Assembly: GCA_041751875.1 (NCBI GenBank)
Contig: JBGSIC010000003.1
Coordinates: 62,001-126,000, forward strand
DNA from: JBGSIC01 sp041751875
GTDB lineage: Bacteria; Bdellovibrionota; FAC87; UBA2466; JACKAF01
Direction: 5' to 3'
Length of the DNA stretch: 64,000 bases
In this document: positions 24,851-33,860 of the stretch, piece after piece
Layout of the letters: each line of letters begins with the position of its first letter
Position numbering within the stretch: position 1 is the stretch's first letter
The notes under the pieces: model-generated
What the model was told of the DNA's origin: nothing
The model's database searches: none
What the model saw: the letters and a program-made list of their open reading frames with translations, nothing else
Program-made: the position numbers and the translations under genes

Positions 24851-24940
24851 CCTAAGAAAGGTCGGATTCTCTCCATCGAGGGGTGGGTTGGCAACCACTT
24901 TTGCTAAAAAATTGGCGGTTTTAGGACCGTTTTGAAGGCG

Positions 24941-26260
24941 TTAGACCCGTTTCAAAAGCCGCGGCAGCATAATCCCAATGAGTTCTTTGCCGTGCTGACG
25001 TAAAGAATCGTGTTGCCATTCGGGATGGACGTAAGCCCTCGCCGCTCCGGTCTCCTTGACCGCTTTTAGGGAAAACGGGTGGGAAATATAATAATCCTGC
25101 TGATAGACCAGGCATTCCACCGGTACCTTGTTCTTGGCCAATTTCGCGGGGTCGTAGAGTGGCTTCCAGTCTTCTTTTTCTGCCAATCGGTGGGCTACCG
25201 GCCGAAAAGGCACTAGCCCCGCGCAATCGGTAAAGAGCGAGGGCACGACCGTTTCCCCGTACAAACAAATCTTCTTCGCCTCTAAACCAAAGCCCCCATG
25301 CTCCTTTAAAACGCGCGCGGCAGACCAATGGGTGGACATGGCGTTCGCGTAAACCGCCTCCTGCAAAAAGGCATAAATGGGGTGCGACTCAAAATCCAAG
25401 AAAGCCAGAGAATCGGTGCAGGCTTTAAGAAACTGATAGGAAAGCTTGGTCCGGTTGGCATCGCCAAAGGCGCAGTCCAAAAAGGCATGCATCACGCTGG
25501 CGTAGCGGGTAGATCCCAAAATCGAAGTCCCCACAAAGCGGAAGCGATCGGGAGAAAGTTTACCCCCATCGGCCGTTTTCACGGGGTCATTTACCAGCAC
25601 GTCCATGATGCGCTTAATGATATCTACATGTTTGGGAAACGTCCGGTACCACTCTTGGTTTCGCTTGTAACAAATACTTACGAGCTCTTTATAAATCTTG
25701 TCGACAGAATCAATATGCCAGGGGGGAACACCGCCTGTGGTAATCACGCCTTTTAAACCGTGGGGCGCGAAACTTAAGTAAGTAAAAGAACAAAACCCGC
25801 CGTAACTTTGGCCGAGCAGAAACCATTTCTTGATCTTAAAAACATTTTCCCGGAAATACTCCGCGTCCTTCACAATGCTATCGGCGCGAAAGCAACTTAA
25901 GTGACGCTCGAGCCTGTCCATCTCAGCGACATCCCTAACCAGGCTTGGCTGAATTACGGAGCTACGCCCGGTACCCCGTTGATCGAGAAAAAAGACGCGG
26001 AAGTTTTTTAAAACTTCAGGAATCCATTCATAGGCTTCTGGGTCGCGCGGACACTGGTGGCCAGGTCCCCCTTGAAGAAAAACAAACACATCTTTCTTGG
26101 CGTTCTTGGGCAGGTAGACCATCCGCCCGAAGACTTTGAGCGTCCCGAAGGTCGGATCGTCCCAGTCCACAGGGACTTCTGCGGTCCACTCCTCGGTCTG
26201 ATATTTCCCGAGTGTTTGCTTTAGCTTTGAATGCGGCGATTGGGGGGAGAGTTTGGCCAT
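24941..26260 (-). CDS. Alpha/beta hydrolase, proline iminopeptidase-like (S33)
   Basis: A 439-residue enzyme without signal peptide. It has the oxyanion-loop phrase FLQGGPGHQCPR near residue 61-72, DQRGTGRSS near 93-101, which is characteristic of S33 prolyl aminopeptidases, and the nucleophile elbow GQSYGG near 150. A cap domain is inserted (about 180-330), and a late His is likely in the HPEWQHDSLRQHG stretch near 415. Such enzymes release N-terminal proline from peptides. Length and motif order match the larger S33 type. It starts about 140 bases from the divergent potA. Confidence 0.85.
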   Translation of the reverse strand: MAKLSPQSPHSKLKQTLGKYQTEEWTAEVPVDWDDPTFGTLKVFGRMVYLPKNAKKDVFVFLQGGPGHQCPRDPEAYEWIPEVLKNFRVFFLDQRGTGRSSVIQPSLVRDVAEMDRLERHLSCFRADSIVKDAEYFRENVFKIKKWFLLGQSYGGFCSFTYLSFAPHGLKGVITTGGVPPWHIDSVDKIYKELVSICYKRNQEWYRTFPKHVDIIKRIMDVLVNDPVKTADGGKLSPDRFRFVGTSILGSTRYASVMHAFLDCAFGDANRTKLSYQFLKACTDSLAFLDFESHPIYAFLQEAVYANAMSTHWSAARVLKEHGGFGLEAKKICLYGETVVPSLFTDCAGLVPFRPVAHRLAEKEDWKPLYDPAKLAKNKVPVECLVYQQDYYISHPFSLKAVKETGAARAYVHPEWQHDSLRQHGKELIGIMLPRLLKRV

Positions 26261-26399
26261 GTGAGCTTAAGTATCCTGTATAGACCTTGTAGCAATCCCA
26301 ACTGGTTCCTTCAAGCCGCACGCGGATGGCTACCCCGGCTCAAAAGAAGCCCCCACAAAAAGCTTGTCGCTCAGGGGGTTTTTCTTTAATCCTTTCAGG

Positions 26400-27470
26400 A
26401 TGTCCTTAGAGTTGCGGGGTCTGTCGAAAGACTTCGGAGGCTTCCAGCTCCGACCCATTGATCTCACCATCCAAAGTGGTGAGTTTTTCTCTCTGCTCGG
26501 CCCCAGCGGCTGCGGAAAGACCACCCTGCTGCGCCTTATTGGCGGATTTGAAAAGCCCACCACGGGGCAAATTATTCTAAACGGGCAGGACATCACCAAT
26601 CTTCCCCCGCACAGGCGTTTGATCCATACCGTTTTTCAACGCTACGCCCTTTTTCCGCATCTTTCGGTTTTCGATAATGTGGCTTTTAGTCTGCGCATTC
26701 AGGAAAAAAAGAAATCCGAAATCGAAAGCCGTGTGACTGAGACTTTGCGTTTGGTGGAAATCGAATCACTCAAAGCTCGTCGCGTTCCCCAGTTGAGCGG
26801 TGGACAAGCACAACGCGTGGCGCTGGCTCGCGCCTTGGTAGATCAGCCTCAAATTCTTTTGCTCGATGAACCGCTTTCTGCGCTCGACCCTTCGCTGCGT
26901 GTGCGAATGCGCGAAGAACTCAAAGCGCTGTGCCGAAAAGTGTCCTCTACCTTTGTGCTAGTGACCCACGACCAGGAAGAAGCTCTTCAACTATCCGACC
27001 GTATTGCCGTGCTTCGCGACGGACGTTGTTTACAGGTCGGAGCGCCCAAAGCCATTTATGAAGATCCCGTGGATGCCTATGTTGCCGCCTTTATTGGCCC
27101 GACCAACGAAATTCCTGGGCGTATCGCCGACGACCCGGGCGAGCACTATCTTTTGGAGTCTGCGTTAGGGCATTTCAAAATTAAGAAAAACGGGACTCCG
27201 CCTGGGCAAGAGGCGCTTCTCATCCTACGCCCCGAAAAGATGCGGCTCCTGCGTAACAAGGTGGCCCAGGCTAATATAATAGAGGGACAAATCCTCGACC
27301 TGACCTACCTAGGCTCACGCACGGAATATACGGTACGCATCCAGAACCAAGCCTTTAAGGTTTTCGAGCAGGAGGCGGACCGGTCGAAAAAGCGCCTTTT
27401 GAATGTGGGCGATAAAATTCATCTCACCTGGCGAACGGAAGACGGCATGGTGCTGGGGGCTCAGGCTTGA
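26400..27470 (+). CDS. potA: Spermidine/putrescine ABC transporter, ATP-binding subunit
   Basis: PotA powers polyamine import. From the ATG at 26400 the product is 356 residues: Walker A GPSGCGKTT at 34-42, signature LSGGQAQR near 131, Walker B LLLDEPLSALD, and a C-terminal TOBE domain (LILRPEKMRL, then LTYLGSRTEYTVRI). An earlier TTG at 26364 would add 12 residues absent from PotA proteins. It begins a four-gene operon in which each gene overlaps the next by 1-19 bases (potABCD), so expression is strictly coupled. Confidence 0.92.
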   Translation: MSLELRGLSKDFGGFQLRPIDLTIQSGEFFSLLGPSGCGKTTLLRLIGGFEKPTTGQIILNGQDITNLPPHRRLIHTVFQRYALFPHLSVFDNVAFSLRIQEKKKSEIESRVTETLRLVEIESLKARRVPQLSGGQAQRVALARALVDQPQILLLDEPLSALDPSLRVRMREELKALCRKVSSTFVLVTHDQEEALQLSDRIAVLRDGRCLQVGAPKAIYEDPVDAYVAAFIGPTNEIPGRIADDPGEHYLLESALGHFKIKKNGTPPGQEALLILRPEKMRLLRNKVAQANIIEGQILDLTYLGSRTEYTVRIQNQAFKVFEQEADRSKKRLLNVGDKIHLTWRTEDGMVLGAQA

Positions 27471-28384
27471 AGGCCGTTGTGAAAAGGTGGGAGGGCCTTC
27501 CGCTACCCGCGGTGTTTTTTCTCACCTGGCTCCTTCTTCTTACTCTCGTTCCTTTTCTCGTTATTTTAACGATGAGCTTTTTAACTCGTACTCCCGAAGG
27601 AACGGTGCAGGGCACGTTTACCTTGGAGAACTACGCGCGTTGTTTTAATTGGATTTACGTGAAAATGCTTTTGCGTACGATGTGGCTCGCAAGCGGCGCC
27701 ACCCTTTCCTGTCTCATTATCGGTTTCCCGGTGGCGTACTACCTTGCGCGCTCACGCGGTTTCAAACGCCAGATAGGATTGGTACTTATCTTTGTGCCCT
27801 TTTGGACGAATTTTATTCTGCGCGTGCACGGCATGATCTCTGTGATGGGAAACCATGGGCTGATTAACCAAGCGCTCCTTTCAATGGGCTTAATCGACGA
27901 ACCACTAACCCTTCTCTACACCAGAACCGGCGTATACATCGGGCTCGTGTACAACTACCTGCCCTTTCTCGTGGTACCCATTTATTCAGCGCTAGAAAAA
28001 CTCGACGGCTCGCTTCGAGAGGCGGCATTTGATCTCGGGGCAAACCGCATTCAAACGTTCTGGAAAGTGGTTGTTCCTAATATTAAAGAAGGAGTCACCA
28101 TCGGCTCACTCTTCGTGTTTATTCCCATGATGGGGGAATACGTCATTCCTGACATGCTGGGTGGGGCAAAAGAAATCTTCTTAGGAAAACTCATGGTCGA
28201 CCAGTTCTACACCATGCAAGACTGGCCTTTTGGGTCCGCCATCGCAGGGCTCTTGTCAGTGCTTTTACTCCTAGCGCTTTGGATGCAAAAACGTTGGTCC
28301 TTATCAAAAAGTGCCGCCGGTAAACCTATCGCCGAACCTCTATTCCAAGACTGGGAAAATAAAACCCAAGAGGCCTACAGCTAA
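27467..28384 (+). CDS. potB: Spermidine/putrescine ABC transporter permease
   Basis: A 305-residue inner-membrane permease with six predicted spans. The start is a TTG within TTGA that overlaps the potA stop by 4 bases. The cytoplasmic EAA loop is visible as LREAAFDLGANRIQTFWKV near residues 184-202, which docks onto PotA. The early sequence, with FLVILTMSFLTRTPEGTVQG, matches PotB-type permeases. PotB and PotC form the membrane pore. Confidence 0.9.
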   Translation: MKAVVKRWEGLPLPAVFFLTWLLLLTLVPFLVILTMSFLTRTPEGTVQGTFTLENYARCFNWIYVKMLLRTMWLASGATLSCLIIGFPVAYYLARSRGFKRQIGLVLIFVPFWTNFILRVHGMISVMGNHGLINQALLSMGLIDEPLTLLYTRTGVYIGLVYNYLPFLVVPIYSALEKLDGSLREAAFDLGANRIQTFWKVVVPNIKEGVTIGSLFVFIPMMGEYVIPDMLGGAKEIFLGKLMVDQFYTMQDWPFGSAIAGLLSVLLLLALWMQKRWSLSKSAAGKPIAEPLFQDWENKTQEAYS

Positions 28385-29181
28385 TGGGTAGTTCCGTCCC
28401 TCAACGCAATCTCTTTGTGGCCTGTATCTTCTGGGCCGTTATTGTCTTTCTCTATTCGCCACTGGCGTATCTCATGTATCAAGCCTTTTTGGTTGATCCG
28501 AATAACTTATCCAGCGGCTTTACTCTGCAATGGATTCACAAACTCTTACAAAGCCACACGCTTTGGGAACCGCTGATGACCAGTCTCGAAATTGGGGTCG
28601 CTTCGGCCACACTTTCGGTGGTGGTCGGAACGGTTGGCGCTGTGGGGTTAAGCCATATAAAAAGGCAGCTTCCCTCCTTCCTGCAGACACTCATCATGCT
28701 CCCCATTCTGGTGCCAGAGGTCATTACGGGGCTATCTTTGCTTTTGTTTTTTTTGCTTTGCCGGGTAGAGCTTGGAAAGTTCACGGTCATTATCGCGCAT
28801 GCGAGTTTTTCTGCTAGTTTCGTCTACTTTATTCTGGTCGAACAACTGCGAAAGCTCGATCCGCAGATGCTCGAAGCCGCGCAAGACTTGGGTGCCCCTC
28901 CGGGGGATGTCTTTTGGAAAGTCACCCTACCGAATGTCATTCCGGGGTTGGTGGGGGGCTGGCTACTTGCGTTTACGATCTCGTTTGATGACTTTCTAAT
29001 CTCATTCTTCACAAGCGGGGCCGGTTTGACCACTCTACCCCTTAAGATTCACTCGCTTATGCGAATGGGAATCAGCCCCGAGCTCAGCGGACTCTCTTTG
29101 GTAATGATTTGCTTTTCGGCCGTCTTGGTTCTAACCCTCTTCTCAACGGAGCAAAGTCGTAAATGGGCACTAAAAGGATAG
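28384..29181 (+). CDS. potC: Spermidine/putrescine ABC transporter permease
   Basis: A 265-residue permease with six spans and the EAA loop LEAAQDLGAPPGDVFWKVTL near residues 160-179. It starts at an ATG within TAATG, sharing a base with the potB stop. FTISFDDFLISFFTSG near 197-212 is a conserved PotC motif. It pairs with PotB. Confidence 0.9.
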   Translation: MGSSVPQRNLFVACIFWAVIVFLYSPLAYLMYQAFLVDPNNLSSGFTLQWIHKLLQSHTLWEPLMTSLEIGVASATLSVVVGTVGAVGLSHIKRQLPSFLQTLIMLPILVPEVITGLSLLLFFLLCRVELGKFTVIIAHASFSASFVYFILVEQLRKLDPQMLEAAQDLGAPPGDVFWKVTLPNVIPGLVGGWLLAFTISFDDFLISFFTSGAGLTTLPLKIHSLMRMGISPELSGLSLVMICFSAVLVLTLFSTEQSRKWALKG

Positions 29182-30218
29182 TCGGTCTTGGAACACTCCT
29201 CGTGGTCGTGGTCGTCGCGATTTTTGTTCTCAAACCGAAAAGGGAAGGAAAAGAGCCGCTGCGAATTTGCACGTGGAGTAATTATTACCCGGAAGAAGTC
29301 CTAAACGCCTTTGAAGAAGAAACAGGAATCGCAATCGAACTTTCCTTTATCTCCAGTAACGAAGAGTTACTGGCTAAACTGAAAGCGGGCGCGACTGGCT
29401 TCGATATCATTCACCCCTCTGACTACATGGTTCGTCAGATGGACCGACTCGGGATGCTTCAACGTGTTGATCACACTCAGCTCCCCAACCTTGTTCATAT
29501 TGATGACTACTACAAGAATCTGCCCTACGACCCAGGCTTGAAGGTTTCTATTCCTTTCACTTGGGGTACGACCGGAATCGCGGTAAACACCGCCAAGGTG
29601 AAAGTGCCGGAAGGCGGCGCCAGTTGGAATCTTCTTTTTCGATCGCCCGATTTCAAACACACTTCGCTTTTGGATGACATGCGGGAAGCGTTTGCGGCGG
29701 CGTTGTTTTTGCGTCCTGGAGCGAACATAAATACGACTGACATCACTACTCTATCCCAAGCGCGTGATGACCTGGGCAAGTTACGATCACAAATCCTGAT
29801 GTTTTCCTCTGAACCGCGTCCCCTTTTGGTCAAAGGGGAACTCACCGTAGCACATGCTTACTCCACCGATGGGATTCAGGCTGGGGTAAGCAATCCCGCC
29901 ATCAAGTACTTTATCCCAAAAGAAGGCGCGGTACTCTGGACCGATAATTTCGCCATCCCTAAGCAGTCGGAGCGTGTAGTAGATGCGCACCGTTTTATGA
30001 ACTATTTTCTTTCACCTGATACCGCGGTAACGATTTCGACTCAGAACCATCTAGCGACCCCTAACAAAACAGCGCGTAAACAATTACCGCCCGAGCAACT
30101 GAATAACCCAGGTCTTTACCCGCCACCAGAGGTGCTTAAACGCTTGCAACTGATGGACGACTTGGGAGGATCACTTTCCGAGGTAAATCGTCTCTGGAAT
30201 GATTTGAAGAGCTCTTAG
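29163..30218 (+). CDS. potD: Spermidine/putrescine-binding protein
   Basis: The 351-residue product is the substrate-binding part of the importer. The mature fold opens RICTWSNYYPEEVLNAFEEETG, the PotD/PotF start, and has GFDIIHPSDYMVRQM near residue 79-93, W-G-T-T-G near 125 and LWTDNFAIPKQS near 258. The N-terminus (RIVGLGTLLVVVVVAIFVLKPKR) is a long hydrophobic helix with no lipobox cysteine and no clear cleavage site, so the protein may stay tethered to the inner membrane. It overlaps potC by 19 bases and ends two bases from a convergent gene. Confidence 0.9.
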   Translation: MGTKRIVGLGTLLVVVVVAIFVLKPKREGKEPLRICTWSNYYPEEVLNAFEEETGIAIELSFISSNEELLAKLKAGATGFDIIHPSDYMVRQMDRLGMLQRVDHTQLPNLVHIDDYYKNLPYDPGLKVSIPFTWGTTGIAVNTAKVKVPEGGASWNLLFRSPDFKHTSLLDDMREAFAAALFLRPGANINTTDITTLSQARDDLGKLRSQILMFSSEPRPLLVKGELTVAHAYSTDGIQAGVSNPAIKYFIPKEGAVLWTDNFAIPKQSERVVDAHRFMNYFLSPDTAVTISTQNHLATPNKTARKQLPPEQLNNPGLYPPPEVLKRLQLMDDLGGSLSEVNRLWNDLKSS

Positions 30219-30220
30219 GC

Positions 30221-30604
30221 TCATGGGTGTTTGGGAAACTCCGAGTGCGAATCGATAAAGTATTCCAGCGCAATCGCAAGCCCTTTGCGCGGTCGGTTCG
30301 TCAAAAAAAACAAAACCAGCGCCGATAGCCCAATCGCAATGCGTCCCCAAATCTGACTTGTGGGGGTAAAAAGAAACATCGCAATAATATAAGTTCCTGT
30401 AATCAGCCCAGCACTCATATACATAAAGAACCAAGTGTGCTCACTGCGGGCTTCAAACGCGCACGCGCAAAATGAACATGATTCATTGAGAAAGTGCCAG
30501 GTACGAAACAGTTTGCCTTGCCCACATCGGGGACAGCGGCCCCGCAGGCCGTTGCCAAGAACACGACGTAGTTCGGCTCTGTCTTTTTTCTCCACTAAGG
30601 CCAT
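30221..30604 (-). CDS. DUF983 family protein
   Basis: A 127-residue protein with the DUF983 pattern: a zinc ribbon C-P-R-C-G-Q-G-K-L-F near residues 24-33, paired with C-S-F-C near 43-46, then a conserved HTWFFMYMSAG and two membrane helices (about 60-80 and 85-100). The family is found in many proteobacteria, often near cytochrome oxidase genes in some groups; no such context exists here. Function unknown. It is convergent with potD and divergent from the next lipoprotein. Confidence 0.85.
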   Translation of the reverse strand: MALVEKKDRAELRRVLGNGLRGRCPRCGQGKLFRTWHFLNESCSFCACAFEARSEHTWFFMYMSAGLITGTYIIAMFLFTPTSQIWGRIAIGLSALVLFFLTNRPRKGLAIALEYFIDSHSEFPKHP

Positions 30605-30642
30605 GAGAATCGAATATACTCAATCTTTACGGCCGGTAAACA

Positions 30643-31551
30643 ATGAAACTCTTTTGGCTCATTTCATTTATCACCTTCTTTCTGACCGCTTGTGCAGCGA
30701 AACCTGTTTTTCGCGCTGACGTTTCTTTAATCGAACCCTATTCGCCCGCGTTAGAAAAAAAGGAACCCTTTCCTTTTCAAGCTTCTCTTTCCCTCTTCAA
30801 AAAGGGGGATCGGCAACTTGTGTACATTGCCGCCAATCATGAAAATAGTATTGAGTCCCCTACCTTTCGCCTAATCAAAAAAGTATTCGCCGTTTACCCC
30901 ATCGAAGTGGCGCTGATTGAGGGAGTCGAAGCGGCCTCCCCGCAGATGCGTTTTCTTGATCAACTTAGAGAGTCCCCTCCCACTGATTTTTATAAAGGAG
31001 GTGAGCCAGCGTATACGGCTCTACTAGCCGACCAACGTTACATTCCCTTCGAGGGAATGGAACCAAGTGAAGAAATCCTGCTCAAAGCCGTGTTGAAGAG
31101 CGGCTTTAGCTATGAAGATCTGATGGGCTTTTATGTCGTTCGACAAATCCCACAATGGAGGCGCCAAGGGAAGTTTGATAATCAACCCTTTGAAGATGTT
31201 TTTCAGCTTTTCGTGCAGAACTATTACGCCCGTTGGGGACCGGTCGCCCCATGGACATTTACGCTGGCCGATTTCAAAGCGTGGTACCAAAAGGGCAATG
31301 GTAAACCTTTCTCGCTGGAGAAAATGGATCCCGAAGAAGCGGCCCCCCTGCCAGGAAGTAAGCTGTTAACGCATAAGCTGTCGCGTATTGTTGGCCGGAT
31401 CCGCAATCAATACATTGTCACCCGAATTGCCAACCAACTCAGTGAAAAACGCACTGTTTTAGTAGTAATTGGCTACAGCCATTTGCCTACCCAACGTAAA
31501 GCGATTGAAGAGATGATGGGAAAAGCGGTACTGGTGACTAAAGCGAGCTAA
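30643..31551 (+). CDS. Lipoprotein of the TraB/TIKI-like type
   Basis: A lipobox FLTAC gives lipidated Cys17. The 302-residue product has a pattern recalling the TraB/PrgY/TIKI superfamily: an early YIAANHENSIES with a His, EVALIEGVEA, a second EGMEPSEEI step, RNQYIVTRIANQL near residue 255 and a C-terminal VVIGYSHL. In that superfamily the conserved His, Glu and Arg residues form a metal or hydrolase site. The match is by eye and partial, so the assignment is moderate. It would sit on the periplasmic face of a membrane. It stands alone between DUF983 and the glycan genes. Confidence 0.5.
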   Translation: MKLFWLISFITFFLTACAAKPVFRADVSLIEPYSPALEKKEPFPFQASLSLFKKGDRQLVYIAANHENSIESPTFRLIKKVFAVYPIEVALIEGVEAASPQMRFLDQLRESPPTDFYKGGEPAYTALLADQRYIPFEGMEPSEEILLKAVLKSGFSYEDLMGFYVVRQIPQWRRQGKFDNQPFEDVFQLFVQNYYARWGPVAPWTFTLADFKAWYQKGNGKPFSLEKMDPEEAAPLPGSKLLTHKLSRIVGRIRNQYIVTRIANQLSEKRTVLVVIGYSHLPTQRKAIEEMMGKAVLVTKAS

Positions 31552-31566
31552 TTGCTGAGTATCGGT

Positions 31567-32715
31567 CTACCCTTTGGATTCTTTTCTCCGAAGTTCGGGA
31601 ACGGGTTCTCCCACATTGAGTGAAGTCACATTTCCGGGGATTTGGACGGGTTGATTTGTTTTGCGCAGAACATCACTCACGCGTCTGGCTAAACGGCGCA
31701 AGCGCCCGAGAAAGCGCCAACGGTGCAGTGCCTTTCCGTATAGGCAGTGCCAGCCCTCGTGTAGATTGGGTTTACGGCATACCGGCATCCTTAACGCCCG
31801 CGCTCCCAAGGGTCGCATGAGGCCCAACTCGCAAAGCTGTTCACTATTGTGAAACCCCACGGATTTTTCGTAGTAAAAACTCAAATTGGGATTGGCCTTA
31901 AGCTTTACGAGGAAGGCTTCATACTCAGAAAGGTGGAAGCCGCGATCATCTGCTTTGATGGTTTCACCGACAAGTGTTGGAAATGAGGCGATGTACTTTA
32001 CATGCAAAATGCAGCCTTGCATCGGAGAGAAACGTACATTTCTCACAAAATGGGTCCCGCGCTTAACATCGACAGCACGACTGAATTTGATCAGGGGCAC
32101 CTTGTTCAAAAACGGCTCGATTTGAAAAATACGTCCGCGTACTCCGCCTACAATCACATTGTATTCTGTTCCAAGGCGCTCAAGCCGACAGTCCTCATAA
32201 ATATAGTGGCTGGCCGGATCAAAGTGGCTACAGACTTCCAAGGGATCCTGCCCCGCACGGTAGACCGCTTCTCGGATAGGGCCTTTCGAGTAAAGATCTA
32301 GCTGAACGCTGTACATCGCCGTGTAATTTCGGTTATCGAGCTCGCGAGTCAGATCAGGAAGTAGTTTGGTCTCGCAGTTGGGGTACTTCAACAACTCATC
32401 GGCATCCACAAGAAGGCACCACCGATTCTCCCCGTGCTCCTCGAGAAGCGGGCGCAACCATACCTGGCCGCAATCCGAGTCCCAAAAACTTCCCTCTACT
32501 TCGTACAATTGAACATCAGGTTGAGTTTTCAGATACTCAGAGGTTCCGTCAGTCGATATGTGGCTAACAATGAAAAATCTTTCGACACCAAGTTCCCGGT
32601 AATAATCTAAGAAAAACGGCAGGCGCAAGCGCTCGTTGTGGCAAACCATAAATAGCAGCACCCCATTCTGCGAAAGGGACCTGCTCGCGGCTTTAATTTG
32701 CTTCGCTCTACTCAT
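31567..32715 (-). CDS. GT2/GT92-like glycosyltransferase
   Basis: A 382-residue cytoplasmic protein. It opens with MVCHNERLRLPFFLDYYRELGVERFFIV near residue 22-49, the start of the Glyco_tranf_2_4 type domain, then HISTDGT, and the D-x-D motif in VDADELLKYP near 102-111, which binds the divalent metal and nucleotide-sugar. A basic C-terminal region (about 330-365) could touch the membrane. It overlaps the upstream GT2 gene by 4 bases. It probably adds a sugar to a surface glycan; donor and acceptor are unknown. Confidence 0.75.
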   Translation of the reverse strand: MSRAKQIKAASRSLSQNGVLLFMVCHNERLRLPFFLDYYRELGVERFFIVSHISTDGTSEYLKTQPDVQLYEVEGSFWDSDCGQVWLRPLLEEHGENRWCLLVDADELLKYPNCETKLLPDLTRELDNRNYTAMYSVQLDLYSKGPIREAVYRAGQDPLEVCSHFDPASHYIYEDCRLERLGTEYNVIVGGVRGRIFQIEPFLNKVPLIKFSRAVDVKRGTHFVRNVRFSPMQGCILHVKYIASFPTLVGETIKADDRGFHLSEYEAFLVKLKANPNLSFYYEKSVGFHNSEQLCELGLMRPLGARALRMPVCRKPNLHEGWHCLYGKALHRWRFLGRLRRLARRVSDVLRKTNQPVQIPGNVTSLNVGEPVPELRRKESKG

Positions 32716-33767
32716 CGTGTGGAGTTTCCGCGTTTCTTCATTTCTACTTGTAGCTGTTCAGGTAGGGCTGGCTTACTCACCTTGTTCCGGTTCTTATAGG
32801 CAGCACTAGACTCAATCAGCAGGTGCAAGGGATAGGTGCGACGATTCTGAATATCATAGTTGATCGCAGCCAAGAGAAATTCGATTCCCACAAAAATCGG
32901 CATCACGGATAACACAATCAATCCAAACTCTGTCGGTACGCCTGTAGAAAGACCGTGCAGCCAATGATACAAACTAAGCCCCATCCCGGTTCCAAATGCT
33001 ATCGCACCGAGAAAGAATTGCAATGACGCCAGACTAAAATCACGGATGTAGTACTCATAAACAAAGCGGCGAAAGAGATTCTTGCTGTGCTTTCTGACGA
33101 AAGGCCCAATGACTTTCAAAATCCGTAGATTGCTTTTTTCATCGCCATAGGTCGCTTGAGTGGGCACGTCGATCACGACGGCTCCCAGAAAGCGCAGCTG
33201 AAAAAGAAGATCCGTTTCGAAAAAGTAGCCGTTGTCGATGGCCTGAGGATTGAGCTGAGCCCCAACGGATGCGTGAATCGCAACAAAGCCGTTGGTGGGA
33301 TCCATCACATGCCAGTACCCTGTTGTTGCTTTGGTCATGAACGAGAGGACCGAGTTTCCAAACATGCGCACGTTTGGCATGGATCGCAAATGTCCCCAAC
33401 TAAAAAAGCGATTTCCTTTTGCGTAATCGGCAACGCCTCGTTCGATGGGCGAAACCAGTTTGGGGATTTCTTTGGGATCCATCTGTCCGTCGCCATCGAC
33501 CTTAACAATAATATCTGCCCCATCCGCGATCGCCTCGGCCATACCATGCTTGGTCGCTCCGCCGACGCCGAGATTGACCGGGTTAAACAGAACCCGCACC
33601 CTGGGATCGCTGCAATTCTGTTGAATGAATTTCCCGCTCTGTTCTGGACACGCATCGTCAACAGCGTAAATGAAACGCACTTCGGGCCCGATTTCCGAAA
33701 TAACGCGCAACACAAACTCTTTCACGCGGTAGCAAGGAATCACAACAGCTATGCAGGGATCACTCAT
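32712..33767 (-). CDS. GT2 family glycosyltransferase, dolichyl-phosphate mannosyltransferase-like
   Basis: A 351-residue GT-A enzyme: IAVVIPCYR at the start, DDACPE as the first Asp motif, VKVDGDGQMDP with the metal-binding D-x-D near residues 91-95, and a C-terminal part with two to three membrane helices (about 243-310). Enzymes of this build move sugars onto polyprenyl phosphate. The membrane helices suggest it makes a lipid-linked sugar used by the GT-C enzymes of the window. It is coupled to the gene downstream by a 4-base overlap and starts about 90 bases from the divergent phosphatase-like gene. Confidence 0.85.
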   Translation of the reverse strand: MSDPCIAVVIPCYRVKEFVLRVISEIGPEVRFIYAVDDACPEQSGKFIQQNCSDPRVRVLFNPVNLGVGGATKHGMAEAIADGADIIVKVDGDGQMDPKEIPKLVSPIERGVADYAKGNRFFSWGHLRSMPNVRMFGNSVLSFMTKATTGYWHVMDPTNGFVAIHASVGAQLNPQAIDNGYFFETDLLFQLRFLGAVVIDVPTQATYGDEKSNLRILKVIGPFVRKHSKNLFRRFVYEYYIRDFSLASLQFFLGAIAFGTGMGLSLYHWLHGLSTGVPTEFGLIVLSVMPIFVGIEFLLAAINYDIQNRRTYPLHLLIESSAAYKNRNKVSKPALPEQLQVEMKKRGNSTR

Positions 33768-33860
33768 CGAAAGTGCCTCAAATCCCGATAATGTTTAAGG
33801 AAGAGGGATACGCCCTCTCAAGATTTCCTATCGGCATTTTGATGCGGTGAGTTGAGGCTA

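Noticed and set aside
24112..24894. A 260-codon open frame on the minus strand
   Set aside because: It covers the opposite strand of a signal-peptide gene, repeats B and C and the tRNA, so it is a non-coding frame.
33156..33791. A 211-codon open frame antisense to the GT2 gene
   Set aside because: The GT2 motifs on the minus strand are unambiguous; the plus-strand frame has none.
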